This document shows, one piece after another, positions 31,621 through 40,341 of a DNA stretch of 64,000 nt (position 1 is the first letter of the stretch; each line of letters begins with the position of its first letter). The stretch comes from Cellulomonas sp. KRMCY2 (GTDB lineage Bacteria; Actinomycetota; Actinomycetes; Actinomycetales; Cellulomonadaceae): contig NZ_JAGF01000001.1 in NCBI RefSeq assembly GCF_000526515.1, forward strand, positions 2,790,001 through 2,854,000, in the 5' to 3' direction. The translations under genes were made by a program, and so were the position numbers. Below the pieces are notes generated by a model. That model was not told where the DNA came from. It saw nothing but the letters and a program-made list of their open reading frames with translations, and searched no databases.

Positions 31621-33357
31621 ATGAGAGTCATGGCTCAGATGTCGATGGTGATGAACCTCGACAAGTGCATCGGCTGTCACACCTGCTCGGTGACCTGCAA
31701 GCAGGCGTGGACCAACCGGACCGGCACGGAGTACGTCTGGTTCAACAACGTCGAGACCAGACCGGGTCAGGGCTACCCACGGACCTATGAGGACCAGGAG
31801 AAGTGGCAGGGCGGCTGGACGCTGAACCGGCGTGGCCGGCTGCAGCTCAAGGCCGGCGGCCGGCTGCGGAACCTGCTGACCATCTTCTCGAGCCCCAAGC
31901 TGCCGTCGATCGACGAGTACTACGAGCCCTGGACCTACGACTACGAGAACCTGACGACCGCGCCGCTGCAGGAGCACACGCCGGTGGCCCGGCCGAAGTC
32001 GCTGATCAGCGGCAAGGACATGAACATCACGTGGAGCGCGAACTGGGACGACGACCTTGCCGGCGGGCCGGAGCTCACCAGGGCCGACCCGTTGCTGGCG
32101 AAGATCTCGGACAAGGTCAAGCTCGAGTTCGAGCAGACGTTCATGTTCTACCTGCCGCGGATCTGCGAGCACTGCCTCAACCCGTCGTGCGCGGCGTCGT
32201 GCCCGTCGGGCGCCATCTACAAGCGGTCCGAGGACGGCATCGTCCTGGTCGACCAGGACAAGTGCCGGGGCTGGCGCAAGTGCGTCACGGGCTGCCCGTA
32301 CAAGAAGATCTACTTCAACCACCGCACCGGCAAGGCCGAGAAGTGCACGTTCTGCTACCCCCGCATCGAGGTGGGTCTGCCGACGGTGTGCTCGGAGACC
32401 TGCGTCGGCCGGCTGCGGTACATCGGCCTGGTCCTCTACGACGCCGACCGCGTCCTGGCAGCGGCCGCAGTGACCGACCCGCAGGACCTGCTCGCCGCCC
32501 AGCGCAGCGTCTTCCTCGACCCCTTCGACCCCGAGGTGATCCGGGAGGCCGAACGGGCCGGGATCGCACGCGACTGGATCGACGCGGCCCAGCGCTCGCC
32601 GATCTGGAAGCTCATCAACACCTACGAGGTGGCCCTGCCGCTGCACCCCGAGTATCGGACGATGCCGATGGTCTGGTACATCCCGCCGCTGTCCCCGGTG
32701 GTCGACGTCGTGGCCGAGACCGGGGTGGACGCCGAGGACGCGGGCAACCTGTTCGCGGCCATCGACACCCTGCGGATCCCGGTCGAGTACCTCGCCGAGC
32801 TCTTCACGGCGGGTGACGCGGCACCCGTCACCGCCGTGCTCAAGCGGCTCGCGGCGATGCGCTCGTACCTGCGCGACATCACCATGGGTCGCGACGCCGA
32901 CCCGGCGATCCCGGCCGCCGTCGGGATGGACCCGGACGACATGTACGAGATGTACCGGCTGCTCGCGATCGCCAAGTACGAGGAGCGGTACGTCATCCCC
33001 AGTGCGCACGCCGAGCAGGCGCACAGCCTCGAGGAGCTCGCCACCGAGTGCAGCCTCAACTACGAGGGCGGCCCCGGCATGGGTGGGTCCGGTCCGTTCG
33101 GTGAGGGCTCCGGGCCGGGCTTCAACGAGCCCGTTGCGGTGGAGAACTTCCTGATGCTGCAGACCAGGCAGACGACGGACACCGTCGCCGACCCGACCAG
33201 CCGCAAGGCGAAGGTCAACCTGCTCGGCTGGGACGGCAAGGGGACACCGGACGGTCTCTTCCCGCCCAAGGCCGGGCGGGCAGGTCCCGGTGGCCAGGCC
33301 GGTCCGGATGATCCGGGCGACCCGCAGGGACCGCCCGGACCGGAGCAGACGCCGTGA
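31621..33357 (+). CDS. narH: Respiratory nitrate reductase beta subunit
   Basis: Electron-transfer subunit, 578 residues, with three [4Fe-4S] and one [3Fe-4S] cluster between NarI haems and NarG. Cysteine sets: Cys16, 19, 22, 26 (CIGCHTCSVTC), CEHCLNPSCAASCPSG, CRGWRKCVTGCPY and CTFCYPRIEVGLPTVCSETC. The Trp in CRGWRKC replaces a cysteine and marks the normal 3Fe cluster. The last 40 residues are a Gly/Pro-rich tail beyond the usual NarH end. The stop overlaps the narJ GTG start (GTGA). Confidence 0.97.
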   Translation: MRVMAQMSMVMNLDKCIGCHTCSVTCKQAWTNRTGTEYVWFNNVETRPGQGYPRTYEDQEKWQGGWTLNRRGRLQLKAGGRLRNLLTIFSSPKLPSIDEYYEPWTYDYENLTTAPLQEHTPVARPKSLISGKDMNITWSANWDDDLAGGPELTRADPLLAKISDKVKLEFEQTFMFYLPRICEHCLNPSCAASCPSGAIYKRSEDGIVLVDQDKCRGWRKCVTGCPYKKIYFNHRTGKAEKCTFCYPRIEVGLPTVCSETCVGRLRYIGLVLYDADRVLAAAAVTDPQDLLAAQRSVFLDPFDPEVIREAERAGIARDWIDAAQRSPIWKLINTYEVALPLHPEYRTMPMVWYIPPLSPVVDVVAETGVDAEDAGNLFAAIDTLRIPVEYLAELFTAGDAAPVTAVLKRLAAMRSYLRDITMGRDADPAIPAAVGMDPDDMYEMYRLLAIAKYEERYVIPSAHAEQAHSLEELATECSLNYEGGPGMGGSGPFGEGSGPGFNEPVAVENFLMLQTRQTTDTVADPTSRKAKVNLLGWDGKGTPDGLFPPKAGRAGPGGQAGPDDPGDPQGPPGPEQTP

Positions 33358-34022
33358 ACCGGGCAGCGCGGCTCGCCGCTGCCCGGGCCGCGGTGAGCCG
33401 GGAGCACGCGATCGTGCACCGGGTCGCCGCCCTGCTGCTGGAGTACCCGAGCGTCGAGCTGCTCGAGCTCCTGCCGCAGCTGCGGTCGGCGGTCGAGGAG
33501 GTGGGGGACCGGTTCCGGCTGCCCTTGCTGCAGGTCGTCGACCACCTGGCCGACCGGCCGCTGACCGAGCTCGAGGCGCAGTACGTCACGACGTTCGACC
33601 TGCGGCGCAAGTGCGCGCTCTACCTGACGTACTACGCCTACGGCGACACCCGGAAGCGCGGGGTCGCCCTGGTCGAGTTCAAGCAGGCCTACCGGGCCGC
33701 CGGCTTCGAGCTGGCCGAGGCCGAGCTGCCGGACCATCTGGCCGTGGTGCTGGAGTTCGCGGCGACCGGTGATGCCGAGTCCGGGATCCGGCTGCTCCTC
33801 GAGCACCGTGCGGGCCTCGAGCTGCTCCGGCTCGCTCTGCTGGACGCCGGCTCGCCCTACGTCGGCGCGCTCGCGGCGGTCAGCGCGACGCTGCCGGCGC
33901 TCGCCGGCGACGACCGCGAAGCGGTCGCCCGCCTCGCAGCCGAGGGACCACCGGGTGAGGACGTCGGTCTCGAGCCGTTCGCCCCGCCGTCGTACATGCC
34001 AGCCATGGGAGCCCGCCGATGA
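33354..34022 (+). CDS. narJ: Nitrate reductase assembly chaperone NarJ
   Basis: Cytosolic chaperone of 222 residues needed to insert the Mo cofactor in NarG and attach NarGH to NarI; not part of the final enzyme. TorD-like helical fold with LTELEAQYVTTFDLRRKCAL and YLTYYAYGDTRKRG, the conserved NarJ signature. GTG start at 33354 overlaps narH; its stop overlaps narI (ATGA). Confidence 0.94.
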   Translation: MNRAARLAAARAAVSREHAIVHRVAALLLEYPSVELLELLPQLRSAVEEVGDRFRLPLLQVVDHLADRPLTELEAQYVTTFDLRRKCALYLTYYAYGDTRKRGVALVEFKQAYRAAGFELAEAELPDHLAVVLEFAATGDAESGIRLLLEHRAGLELLRLALLDAGSPYVGALAAVSATLPALAGDDREAVARLAAEGPPGEDVGLEPFAPPSYMPAMGARR

Positions 34023-34783
34023 CCACGACACTCGACACGATCCTGTGGGTCGTCGTCCCGTACCTGTGCCTGGCGGTCTTCGCGCTCGGGCACGTGTGGC
34101 GCTACCGCTACGACAAGTTCGGCTGGACCACGCGGTCCTCCCAGCTCTACGAGAGCAGGATCCTGCGCTGGGCCAGCCCGCTGTTCCACTTCGGCATCCT
34201 TGCGGTCTTCCTCGGCCACGTGATGGGCCTGGGCATCCCCAAGTCCTGGACCGAGGCGGTCGGGATGTCACCCGAGCTCTACCACCTCATGGCGGTGGGC
34301 ATCGGGAGCGTCGCTGGGGTCTGCACGGTCGTCGGCATGGCACTGCTGATCTACCGCCGTCGCACCGTCGGCCCGGTGTTCAGCGCCACGACGCGGATGG
34401 ACAAGGTCATGTACCTCATGCTCGCGATCGTGGTCTTCCTCGGGATGTGGAACACCTTCGCCGGGTCGATCCTCAACCTCGGCGGCGAGTACGACTACCG
34501 GGACGGCGTCTCGGTGTGGTTCCGCGGCATCTTCCGCTTCGCGCTGCACCCCGAGCTCATGGCCGTCGCACCGCTCGGCTTCCAGCTGCACGGGCTGGCG
34601 GCCTTCCTGCTCTTCGCCCTGTGGCCGTTCACCCGGCTCGTGCACGTGTTCAGCGCCCCGGTGGGCTACCTGTGGCGGCCCTACGTGGTGTACCGCTCGA
34701 CATCCGACCGGATGGGCAGCCGCACGCCGAGGCGCGGCTGGGAGCGCGTCGAACGCCGGAAGGAGACATCCTCCCGGCTGTGA
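34019..34783 (+). CDS. narI: Respiratory nitrate reductase gamma subunit
   Basis: Membrane cytochrome b of nitrate reductase, 254 residues, with five hydrophobic segments; oxidises menaquinol and passes electrons to NarH. Haem-ligand histidines are in SPLFHFGILAVFLGHVMG and in GFQLHGLAAFLLFALWPF / TRLVHVFSAP. A basic C-terminal tail of about 30 residues follows. ATG overlaps the narJ stop. The next gene is convergent, 15 bases away. Confidence 0.95.
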   Translation: MTTTLDTILWVVVPYLCLAVFALGHVWRYRYDKFGWTTRSSQLYESRILRWASPLFHFGILAVFLGHVMGLGIPKSWTEAVGMSPELYHLMAVGIGSVAGVCTVVGMALLIYRRRTVGPVFSATTRMDKVMYLMLAIVVFLGMWNTFAGSILNLGGEYDYRDGVSVWFRGIFRFALHPELMAVAPLGFQLHGLAAFLLFALWPFTRLVHVFSAPVGYLWRPYVVYRSTSDRMGSRTPRRGWERVERRKETSSRL

Positions 34784-34798
34784 GGAGCGTCGACCGCC

Positions 34799-36163
34799 TC
34801 AGGCCTCCGGCGCTGCGATGACGTCGATCACGCCGGTGTACATGCCCATCGCGCACGAGTAGTAGAGGCGACCCGGCTCCTGCGGTGTGAAGGTCAGGAC
34901 GTTCACGCCGGAGTCGAGCAGCACGGTGCCCAGGCCGAGCTCCGGGGCGTACAGGGCACTGGCACAGCTCGGGGCGACCGAGTCGATCTCCCACCGCACC
35001 TCGGTGCCGGCCAGGACGGTGGCCTCGGCCGGCTCGTAGCCGTCGGCCGCCTGGACGGTGCGGAGCACCTGGACGCCGTCCCCGAGCGTGACGTTCGCCG
35101 AGACGGCCGTCGCGGTCGGGCCGGTGCCACCGGTGCGGCCGGGCGCGAGGATCGTCACCGCGCCGGAGAGGTTCACCGCGGCGAAGGCCAGCACGGCGAC
35201 CCCGGCGAAGCGGAAGAACCGTGGGGCGAACGAGCCCCGCACGACGGAGGTGAGCCCGCCGATGCCGAGCAGGCCCGGCACGGTCCCGAGCGCGAACAGG
35301 GCCATCACGAGCCCCGCGCGCACCGGGCTGCCGGTCGACAACGCATACAGCTGGACGGCCTGGGTGAACCCGCACGGCAGCAGGAAGGTCAGGCCGCCGA
35401 GCACGGCGGACCGGACGTCGCCGTAGCCGCCGGTCGAGGCGCCGTCGAGCCCGAGGCGGGCTGCGAGCCCGGCCGGCAGGGCGAGCGTGCGACCGGCGAG
35501 GCGGGGGGAGACCCTGGTCAGCTGGAGCCCGACCGCGACCATCGCGAGCGAGACGACGATCGTGACCAGGGCGAGCGTGCCGCCACTGAGGCGGACGACC
35601 GAGCCGAGCGCGCCGAGCGTCGCACCGAGCACCCCGAAGCCGAGCACCCGGCCGGCGTTGAAGGCCAGGTGCGGGCGCATCCGCTGGGCGCTCGAGGCGT
35701 TCGGGTGGCGCTCGGCGTGCCGCGCCGAGACCGCGAGCACCAGCCCGCCGACCAGCGCCATGCACGTCGAGACCCCGGCCGTCAGACCCAGCAGGACGAC
35801 GACGGCGAGGCTGCCGCCCGATGCCGCGGCGCTCAGGCCCCCGGCGAGCTCACCGAGACCGGCGGCCCGCACGAGGATCGCGAGCACCGCGATCACGACG
35901 ACAGCTGCGGCGACGTCGGACCAGACCCGTCGGTCCCGGCTGATCCAGGCCCGGTCGTCCTCGCCCAGCGCGTACCCGGCGTGCGCGACCGCATCGACCA
36001 GGGCGGGCCGGGGAACCCTGCCCGACGTCGTGACCCGGGCCGTCCCGCGGGTGGCGGAGACGCGGACGTGCTCGACGCCGTCGACCGCGCGCAGGGCCTT
36101 GCCCACGCGCACCTCGCAGGCGCGGCAGGTCATCCCGCGCACGGGGAGGTCGAGCTCGGCCAC
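34799..36163 (-). CDS. HMA-TauE/SafE-cupredoxin copper-handling fusion
   Basis: Three-part protein of 454 residues. Residues 1-68 are a heavy-metal-associated domain with Cys13 and Cys16 (MTCRAC). Residues about 78-345 have seven or more hydrophobic segments of the sulfite-exporter TauE/SafE or UreH/DsbD-like type (LLGLTAGVSTCMALVGGLVL, GLTFLLPCGFTQAVQLYALS, with membrane cysteines). Residues about 360-454 are a cupredoxin-like domain with PSCASALYAPELG and GRLYYSCAMGMYTG. A role in copper delivery or export is inferred; position beside narI and in the island with copper NirK fits NirK maturation. ATG at 36163, minus strand, convergent with narI. Confidence 0.85.
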   Translation of the reverse strand: MAELDLPVRGMTCRACEVRVGKALRAVDGVEHVRVSATRGTARVTTSGRVPRPALVDAVAHAGYALGEDDRAWISRDRRVWSDVAAAVVVIAVLAILVRAAGLGELAGGLSAAASGGSLAVVVLLGLTAGVSTCMALVGGLVLAVSARHAERHPNASSAQRMRPHLAFNAGRVLGFGVLGATLGALGSVVRLSGGTLALVTIVVSLAMVAVGLQLTRVSPRLAGRTLALPAGLAARLGLDGASTGGYGDVRSAVLGGLTFLLPCGFTQAVQLYALSTGSPVRAGLVMALFALGTVPGLLGIGGLTSVVRGSFAPRFFRFAGVAVLAFAAVNLSGAVTILAPGRTGGTGPTATAVSANVTLGDGVQVLRTVQAADGYEPAEATVLAGTEVRWEIDSVAPSCASALYAPELGLGTVLLDSGVNVLTFTPQEPGRLYYSCAMGMYTGVIDVIAAPEA

Positions 36164-36278
36164 AGGTGCTCCTTGGTGTGTCGATGAGGCCCCCTACGGT
36201 AAGTCCCGGTGGATGCCGGGGGAATGGGACCCGGCCGTGGCCGGCAGGTGCAGGCGGAACAGTTCGCCGTCGGTTATG

Positions 36279-36292
36279 GTTGAAGCGTCAAC
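36279..36292. promoter_or_regulatory. MarR-like dyad upstream of VOC gene
   Basis: GTTGAAGCGTCAAC is a 14-base near palindrome (12 of 14), 22 bases before the VOC-family start. Such TTGA/TCAA boxes are typical of MarR-family operators. No MarR gene lies in the window. Confidence 0.4.
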
Positions 36293-36313
36293 AACTCCCG
36301 ACCGGAGGCCGCC

Positions 36314-37207
36314 GTGAACCGAACCGCCGTCAACCCGACCGCCGCGAACCGAACCGCTGAGGAGCTCATCGCCGACGACACCGCGATGGGACCCGTCACG
36401 CTGCACGTCGCCGACCTCGACGCGATGACCGCCTACTACCGTGACGTGATCACGCTGCAGGTGCTCGGCGCCGAGGCGTCGAGCGTGACCTTGGGACGCG
36501 GTGCCGTCCCGCTGGTCGTGCTGCGCCACGGTCCCCGGCTGGCGACCTCGTCGCCCAACCAGGCAGGCCTGTTCCACACCGCCGTCCTCTTCGACAACCC
36601 CACGGCGCTCTCCGGTGCGCTGGCCTCCGTCGCGCGGCACGGTGCGGACACCTACACGGGCAGCGCCGACCACCTGGTGAGCCTCGCGTTCTACCTGACC
36701 GACCCGGAGGGCAACGGCGTCGAGCTCTACGTCGACCGTCCGCGCGAGGCGTGGGACTGGCGCGGCGGGCAGGTCCAGATGGCGACCCTGCCGCTCGATC
36801 CGCAGGCCTTCATCGCCCGGCACCTGACGCCAGCGGCGGAGCAGAGCCCGCAGGATGCGGCCGCCGTCGTCGGGCACGTCCACCTCCAGGTCGGGGACGT
36901 CGCGACGGCACGCGCGTTCTACGTCGACGCCCTCGGCTTCAGCCCGACGTTCGAGATGCCCAGTGCGCTGTTCGTCTCGGCCGGCGGCTACCACCACCAC
37001 CTCGCGATGAACACCTGGCGCAGCGCGGGGGCCGCCCGGCGGGCCGTCACGCTCGGCCTCGGCGAGGTGACGATCGACCTGCCCACCGCCGAGGATCTCG
37101 GCCGGTTGGCGGAGCGGCTGCGCAGCAAGGGCGTCACGGTGCGCGACGACGGTGCGTCCCTCCTGGTCGAGGACCCCTGGGCGAACCTGGTCCGGCTCCG
37201 CGCCTGA
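36314..37207 (+). CDS. VOC-family double-domain metalloenzyme
   Basis: Protein of 297 residues with two vicinal-oxygen-chelate domains, like CatE-type 2,3-dioxygenases or glyoxalase-like proteins. Metal ligands are suggested by VTLHVADLDAMTAYYRDV (His) and PEGNGVELYVDRP (Glu) in the first half, and GHVHLQVGDVATARAFYVDA with YHHHLAMNTWRSAG in the second. The first 17 residues are repetitive (Asn-Arg-Thr-Ala / Asn-Pro-Thr-Ala), from short DNA repeats. GTG at 36314 after GGAGG. The substrate is unknown. Confidence 0.85.
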   Translation: MNRTAVNPTAANRTAEELIADDTAMGPVTLHVADLDAMTAYYRDVITLQVLGAEASSVTLGRGAVPLVVLRHGPRLATSSPNQAGLFHTAVLFDNPTALSGALASVARHGADTYTGSADHLVSLAFYLTDPEGNGVELYVDRPREAWDWRGGQVQMATLPLDPQAFIARHLTPAAEQSPQDAAAVVGHVHLQVGDVATARAFYVDALGFSPTFEMPSALFVSAGGYHHHLAMNTWRSAGAARRAVTLGLGEVTIDLPTAEDLGRLAERLRSKGVTVRDDGASLLVEDPWANLVRLRA

Positions 37208-37348
37208 CGAGCGGCCGCCGGTGGTCGCCCGGCGAACCTGGTGTCCGTGGTCCTGATGTCCCGCTCGCAGGATGTCCCCTTGTGGGCCACACGTCCTGAC
37301 TCGAGCGGTTGCTCGGCGGCAGTTCGACACTCTCGCCGCGCGGACCAA

Positions 37349-37362
37349 GGGACCTTCGGCCC
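37349..37362. promoter_or_regulatory. DevR/DosR-like box upstream of alcohol dehydrogenase
   Basis: GGGACCTTCGGCCC, in the 251-base gap before the zinc alcohol dehydrogenase. Nearly identical to the two boxes before the flavodoxin gene (one mismatch). A possible -10, TATTGC (37383-37388), would put the box centre about 40 bases upstream of transcription start. Confidence 0.5.
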
Positions 37363-37458
37363 AGGCCCGCGGTCGAAGCGGGTATTGCGTGGGACCTACG
37401 GGGCAGACCTCCACATGCCTGTCCCCATCGCAATGACGCGACCTGGAGGACGACTCTC

Positions 37459-38514
37459 ATGAAGGCACTCGTGTACCACGGACCTGGCCGGCGCAGCTGG
37501 GATGACGTACCGGACCCGCACGTGATCAACCCCTCGGACGCCGTCGTCCGGATCGACACCACGACGATCTGCGGAACCGACCTGCACATCCTCAAGGGCG
37601 ATGTCGCAGCGGTGACCGAAGGCCGGATCCTCGGCCACGAAGGCGTCGGCACGATCGTCGAGGTCGGCCCGGCGGTGCGCAACCACGCCGTCGGCGACCG
37701 CGTGATCATCTCCTGCATCAGCTCGTGCGGGGTCTGCAGCTACTGCCGAAGCGGCAACCCGTCGCACTGCCTCGCCGACGAGGGCACCTCAGGGATCGGC
37801 TGGATCCTCGGCCACCTGATCGACGGCACGCAGGCCGAGCTCGTGCGCATCCCGTTCGCCGACACCTCGCTCTACGCCGTGCCGGCAGGCGTGCGCGACG
37901 AGGCAGCCGTGCTGCTCTCGGACATCCTGCCGACCGGCTTCGAGATGGGCGTGCAGTACGGCCAGGTCAAGCCCGGCGACACGGTCGCCGTGGTGGGTGC
38001 CGGGCCGGTCGGGCTCGCTGTCATGGCGACGGCCGGCCTGTACGGCGCCGCTCAGGTCGTCGCGATCGACCTGGACGAGAACCGCATCGCGAAGGCCAGG
38101 ACCATGGGCGCGACGCACGGCGTGTGCTCGAAGGACGCGGACTGGAAGGAGCAGGTCCTCGCCCTGACCGACGGCTACGGCGTGGACGTCGCGATCGAGG
38201 CCGTCGGCATCCCGGCGACCTTCCGGATGTGCACCGACCTGGTGCGTCCCGGCGGGCACGTCGCGAACGTCGGCGTTCACGGTCGAGCGGTCGAGCTGCC
38301 GCTGCAGGACCTGTGGATCAAGAACATCACGATCAGCATGGGCCTGGTCAACACCGACACCCTGGGCATGCTGCTCAAGCTCGTCGCGCAGAACAAGCTG
38401 CCGGTCGACGCCTTCGTCACGCACCGGTTCGGGCTCGACGACGTGATGGGTGCCTACGACACCTTCGGCGACGCCGCGACGAGCAAGGCGCTCAAGGTCG
38501 TGATCAGCCGCTGA
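37459..38514 (+). CDS. Zinc-dependent alcohol dehydrogenase
   Basis: Medium-chain dehydrogenase/reductase of 351 residues, NAD(P)-linked. Catalytic zinc ligands Cys38 (TTICGTDLH), His60 and Glu61 (GHEGVG). Structural zinc cysteines 90, 93, 96 and 104 (CGVCSYCRSGNPSHC). Rossmann motif VVGAGPVGLAVMATAGLYGA. Resembles the isopropanol/secondary alcohol or glutathione-independent branch (GHLIDGTQAELVRIPFAD). ATG at 37459, ribosome site GGAGGA. A DevR-like box upstream suggests induction under low oxygen (inferred). Confidence 0.92.
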   Translation: MKALVYHGPGRRSWDDVPDPHVINPSDAVVRIDTTTICGTDLHILKGDVAAVTEGRILGHEGVGTIVEVGPAVRNHAVGDRVIISCISSCGVCSYCRSGNPSHCLADEGTSGIGWILGHLIDGTQAELVRIPFADTSLYAVPAGVRDEAAVLLSDILPTGFEMGVQYGQVKPGDTVAVVGAGPVGLAVMATAGLYGAAQVVAIDLDENRIAKARTMGATHGVCSKDADWKEQVLALTDGYGVDVAIEAVGIPATFRMCTDLVRPGGHVANVGVHGRAVELPLQDLWIKNITISMGLVNTDTLGMLLKLVAQNKLPVDAFVTHRFGLDDVMGAYDTFGDAATSKALKVVISR

Positions 38515-38542
38515 CCGACGGGTCGCAACCGCCCGGTTCGCC

Positions 38543-38573
38543 GGGTCCCGTGCCGCACCAGGCACCGGGGCCC
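38543..38573. terminator. Stem-loop between convergent genes
   Basis: Arms 38543-38554 and 38561-38573 pair over about 12 bases with one bulge and a 6-base loop. It sits between the alcohol dehydrogenase stop (38514) and the end of the RamB-like gene (38650), so it may serve both strands. No T-run. Confidence 0.5.
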
Positions 38574-38649
38574 GACGACCGCGGGCCCCAGGCAGGCGGG
38601 TGCGGGCCGACGGTGGACAGGCGCGAGCCGACGGCGCCCGTCGTCCCGC

Positions 38650-40170
38650 TCACCGACCTGCGTGGTGGTCGAGGAACGCGTACACCTCCGCCTCGTCGAC
38701 GCCGGGGAACGTCCCGCTCGGCAGCGGGGCCAGGACGTGCGCGTGCACGGCGGCACTCGGCCATGCGCTCGGCGCCCACTGCTCGGTGAGGCCCGGGTCG
38801 GGCAGCCGGCAGCACGTCGGGTCGGGACAGGTCGACCGTGTCCGGGCGGTGGTCTCGCGGCCCCGGAACCACTTCGCCGAGGCGAACGGCACGCCGACGC
38901 TGATCGAGAAGCCTCCGGTCGAGGAGGCACCGGTCTGGGTCGAGGACCAGTACGTGCCGATCGGTGTGTCGGTGTACTGGTGGTACTCCGTCGTGCGGTC
39001 CTTGCGTGTGAAGGCCTGACGTGCCGGCCACTGGCGACACACCAGCTGGCCCTCGATGGCTCCCGTACCGTCGCTGGGGAAGGGCAGGCCGTCGTTCTCG
39101 TAGCCCTTGTACAGGGCGCCGTCGTCGCCCACCCGCAGGAAGTGCAGGCGGATCCCGAGGTGCGCGGTGAGCAGGTTGGTCATGCGCTGCGCCGCGGTCT
39201 CATGGGTCGCCCCGAACGCGTCGCGGAAGTCCTCGACCGCGAGGTCGCGCGCCTTCTTGGCCTCGCTCAGGAACGTCACTGCTGTCGACCTCGGCAGCAG
39301 GCAGGCGGCGGCGAAGTAGTTGATCTCGACCCGCTGCCGCAGGAAGTCCGCATAGCTCGTCGGTCGTCGGTGGCCGAGCACCCGGTGAGCGATCGCCTGC
39401 AGCGCGAGCGACCGCAGACCGTGCCCGCCCGGGATGGACGCCGGCGGCAGGTAGATGCGGCCGTTGGCGAGGTCCGTCACGGTGCGCGTCGAGTGCGGCA
39501 GGTCGTCGACGTGGATCAGGGTGAAGCCGAGGTGCTCGGCCATCCGGGCGACGCTGCGGTGCGTCAGCGCGCCCGCGGTGTAGCCACCGGTCCGGAGCAT
39601 CTGCTCGGCGGCGGCCTCGATCTCGGGCAGGTGGTTGTCGCGCTCCCGCATCCACCGGCGCAGCTCCGTGGTGGCCCTGCGCGCCTCCTGGGGCGTCGCG
39701 ATGGCCGCATCGGCCCGCCGGACGAGCTCGGTGTGCAGACCGACCAGCGACTCGAGCGCCTCGATCGACAGGGTGCGGCCGGGTCGGACGACGGGCAGCC
39801 CGAGGGAGGCGTACACGGTGTGCCGCTGAGCCTGCTCGAGGGCGATCTCGAGCGCCGCGCGCCGCGTCGGTGGGGTCGGGCTCAGCAGGTCGCCGACCTC
39901 GACACCGACGGCTGACGCGATGGACTGGAGCAGCGAGATCCGCGGCTCGCGGTGCCCGTTCTCGACCAGCGACAGGTGGCTCGGGGTCACCCCGACGGCC
40001 TTGCCCAGGTCGTCGAGGGTCATCGAGCGTGCGGCGCGGAAGTGGCGGATCTGCCGGCCGAGCGTCAGCAGGTCGCCACCGACGGCCGGCGTCGGCAGGA
40101 CCGCGTCCTGGAGGTCGATGACGGCCGGTCGGGAGCGTTGCAGCTCGTCGGCGGGTGGAGCGTCGGCCAT
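38650..40170 (-). CDS. RamB-like XRE regulator with IrrE/DUF2083 region
   Basis: Regulator of 506 residues of the short-chain-fatty-acid regulator type (RamB, PrpR, MccR). XRE helix-turn-helix about residues 35-95: GRQIRHFRAARSMTLDDLGK, VGVTPSHLSLVENGHREPRI. Middle: an ImmA/IrrE-like region (IAHRVLGHRRPTSYADFLRQ, RVEINYFAAACLLP, with degenerate zinc site). C-terminal DUF2083 with CPDPTCCRLPDP, a cysteine set that may bind Fe-S or zinc. RamB controls acetate and gluconeogenic genes in Corynebacterium; this gene is divergent from pckG, which makes pckG the likely target. ATG at 40170. Confidence 0.85.
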   Translation of the reverse strand: MADAPPADELQRSRPAVIDLQDAVLPTPAVGGDLLTLGRQIRHFRAARSMTLDDLGKAVGVTPSHLSLVENGHREPRISLLQSIASAVGVEVGDLLSPTPPTRRAALEIALEQAQRHTVYASLGLPVVRPGRTLSIEALESLVGLHTELVRRADAAIATPQEARRATTELRRWMRERDNHLPEIEAAAEQMLRTGGYTAGALTHRSVARMAEHLGFTLIHVDDLPHSTRTVTDLANGRIYLPPASIPGGHGLRSLALQAIAHRVLGHRRPTSYADFLRQRVEINYFAAACLLPRSTAVTFLSEAKKARDLAVEDFRDAFGATHETAAQRMTNLLTAHLGIRLHFLRVGDDGALYKGYENDGLPFPSDGTGAIEGQLVCRQWPARQAFTRKDRTTEYHQYTDTPIGTYWSSTQTGASSTGGFSISVGVPFASAKWFRGRETTARTRSTCPDPTCCRLPDPGLTEQWAPSAWPSAAVHAHVLAPLPSGTFPGVDEAEVYAFLDHHAGR

Positions 40171-40341
40171 CGGATGACAGTAGCGAAAGATGTCGGGTTC
40201 TTCGCGGGTCGGGCGGGTTGAAGCCGTGCCAGGATCGAGCCACCGTGGACACTGCACGATCCGCGGCGTGGGGACGTGCCCATCCGGTGGCCGGCGCAGC
40301 GCCCGGTGAGCCGGAGCGGCGGCCGAAGCGAGAGGCAGACC

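Noticed and set aside
32260-32300. Missing cysteine in the third NarH cluster (CRGWRKC)
   Set aside because: Trp at this place is the normal feature of the [3Fe-4S] cluster in NarH.
28702-33024. A very long open frame on the minus strand opposite narG and narH
   Set aside because: It lies antisense to two well-conserved genes, has Arg/Gly/Val-rich low-complexity composition and matches no family. It is an effect of high GC content at codon positions.
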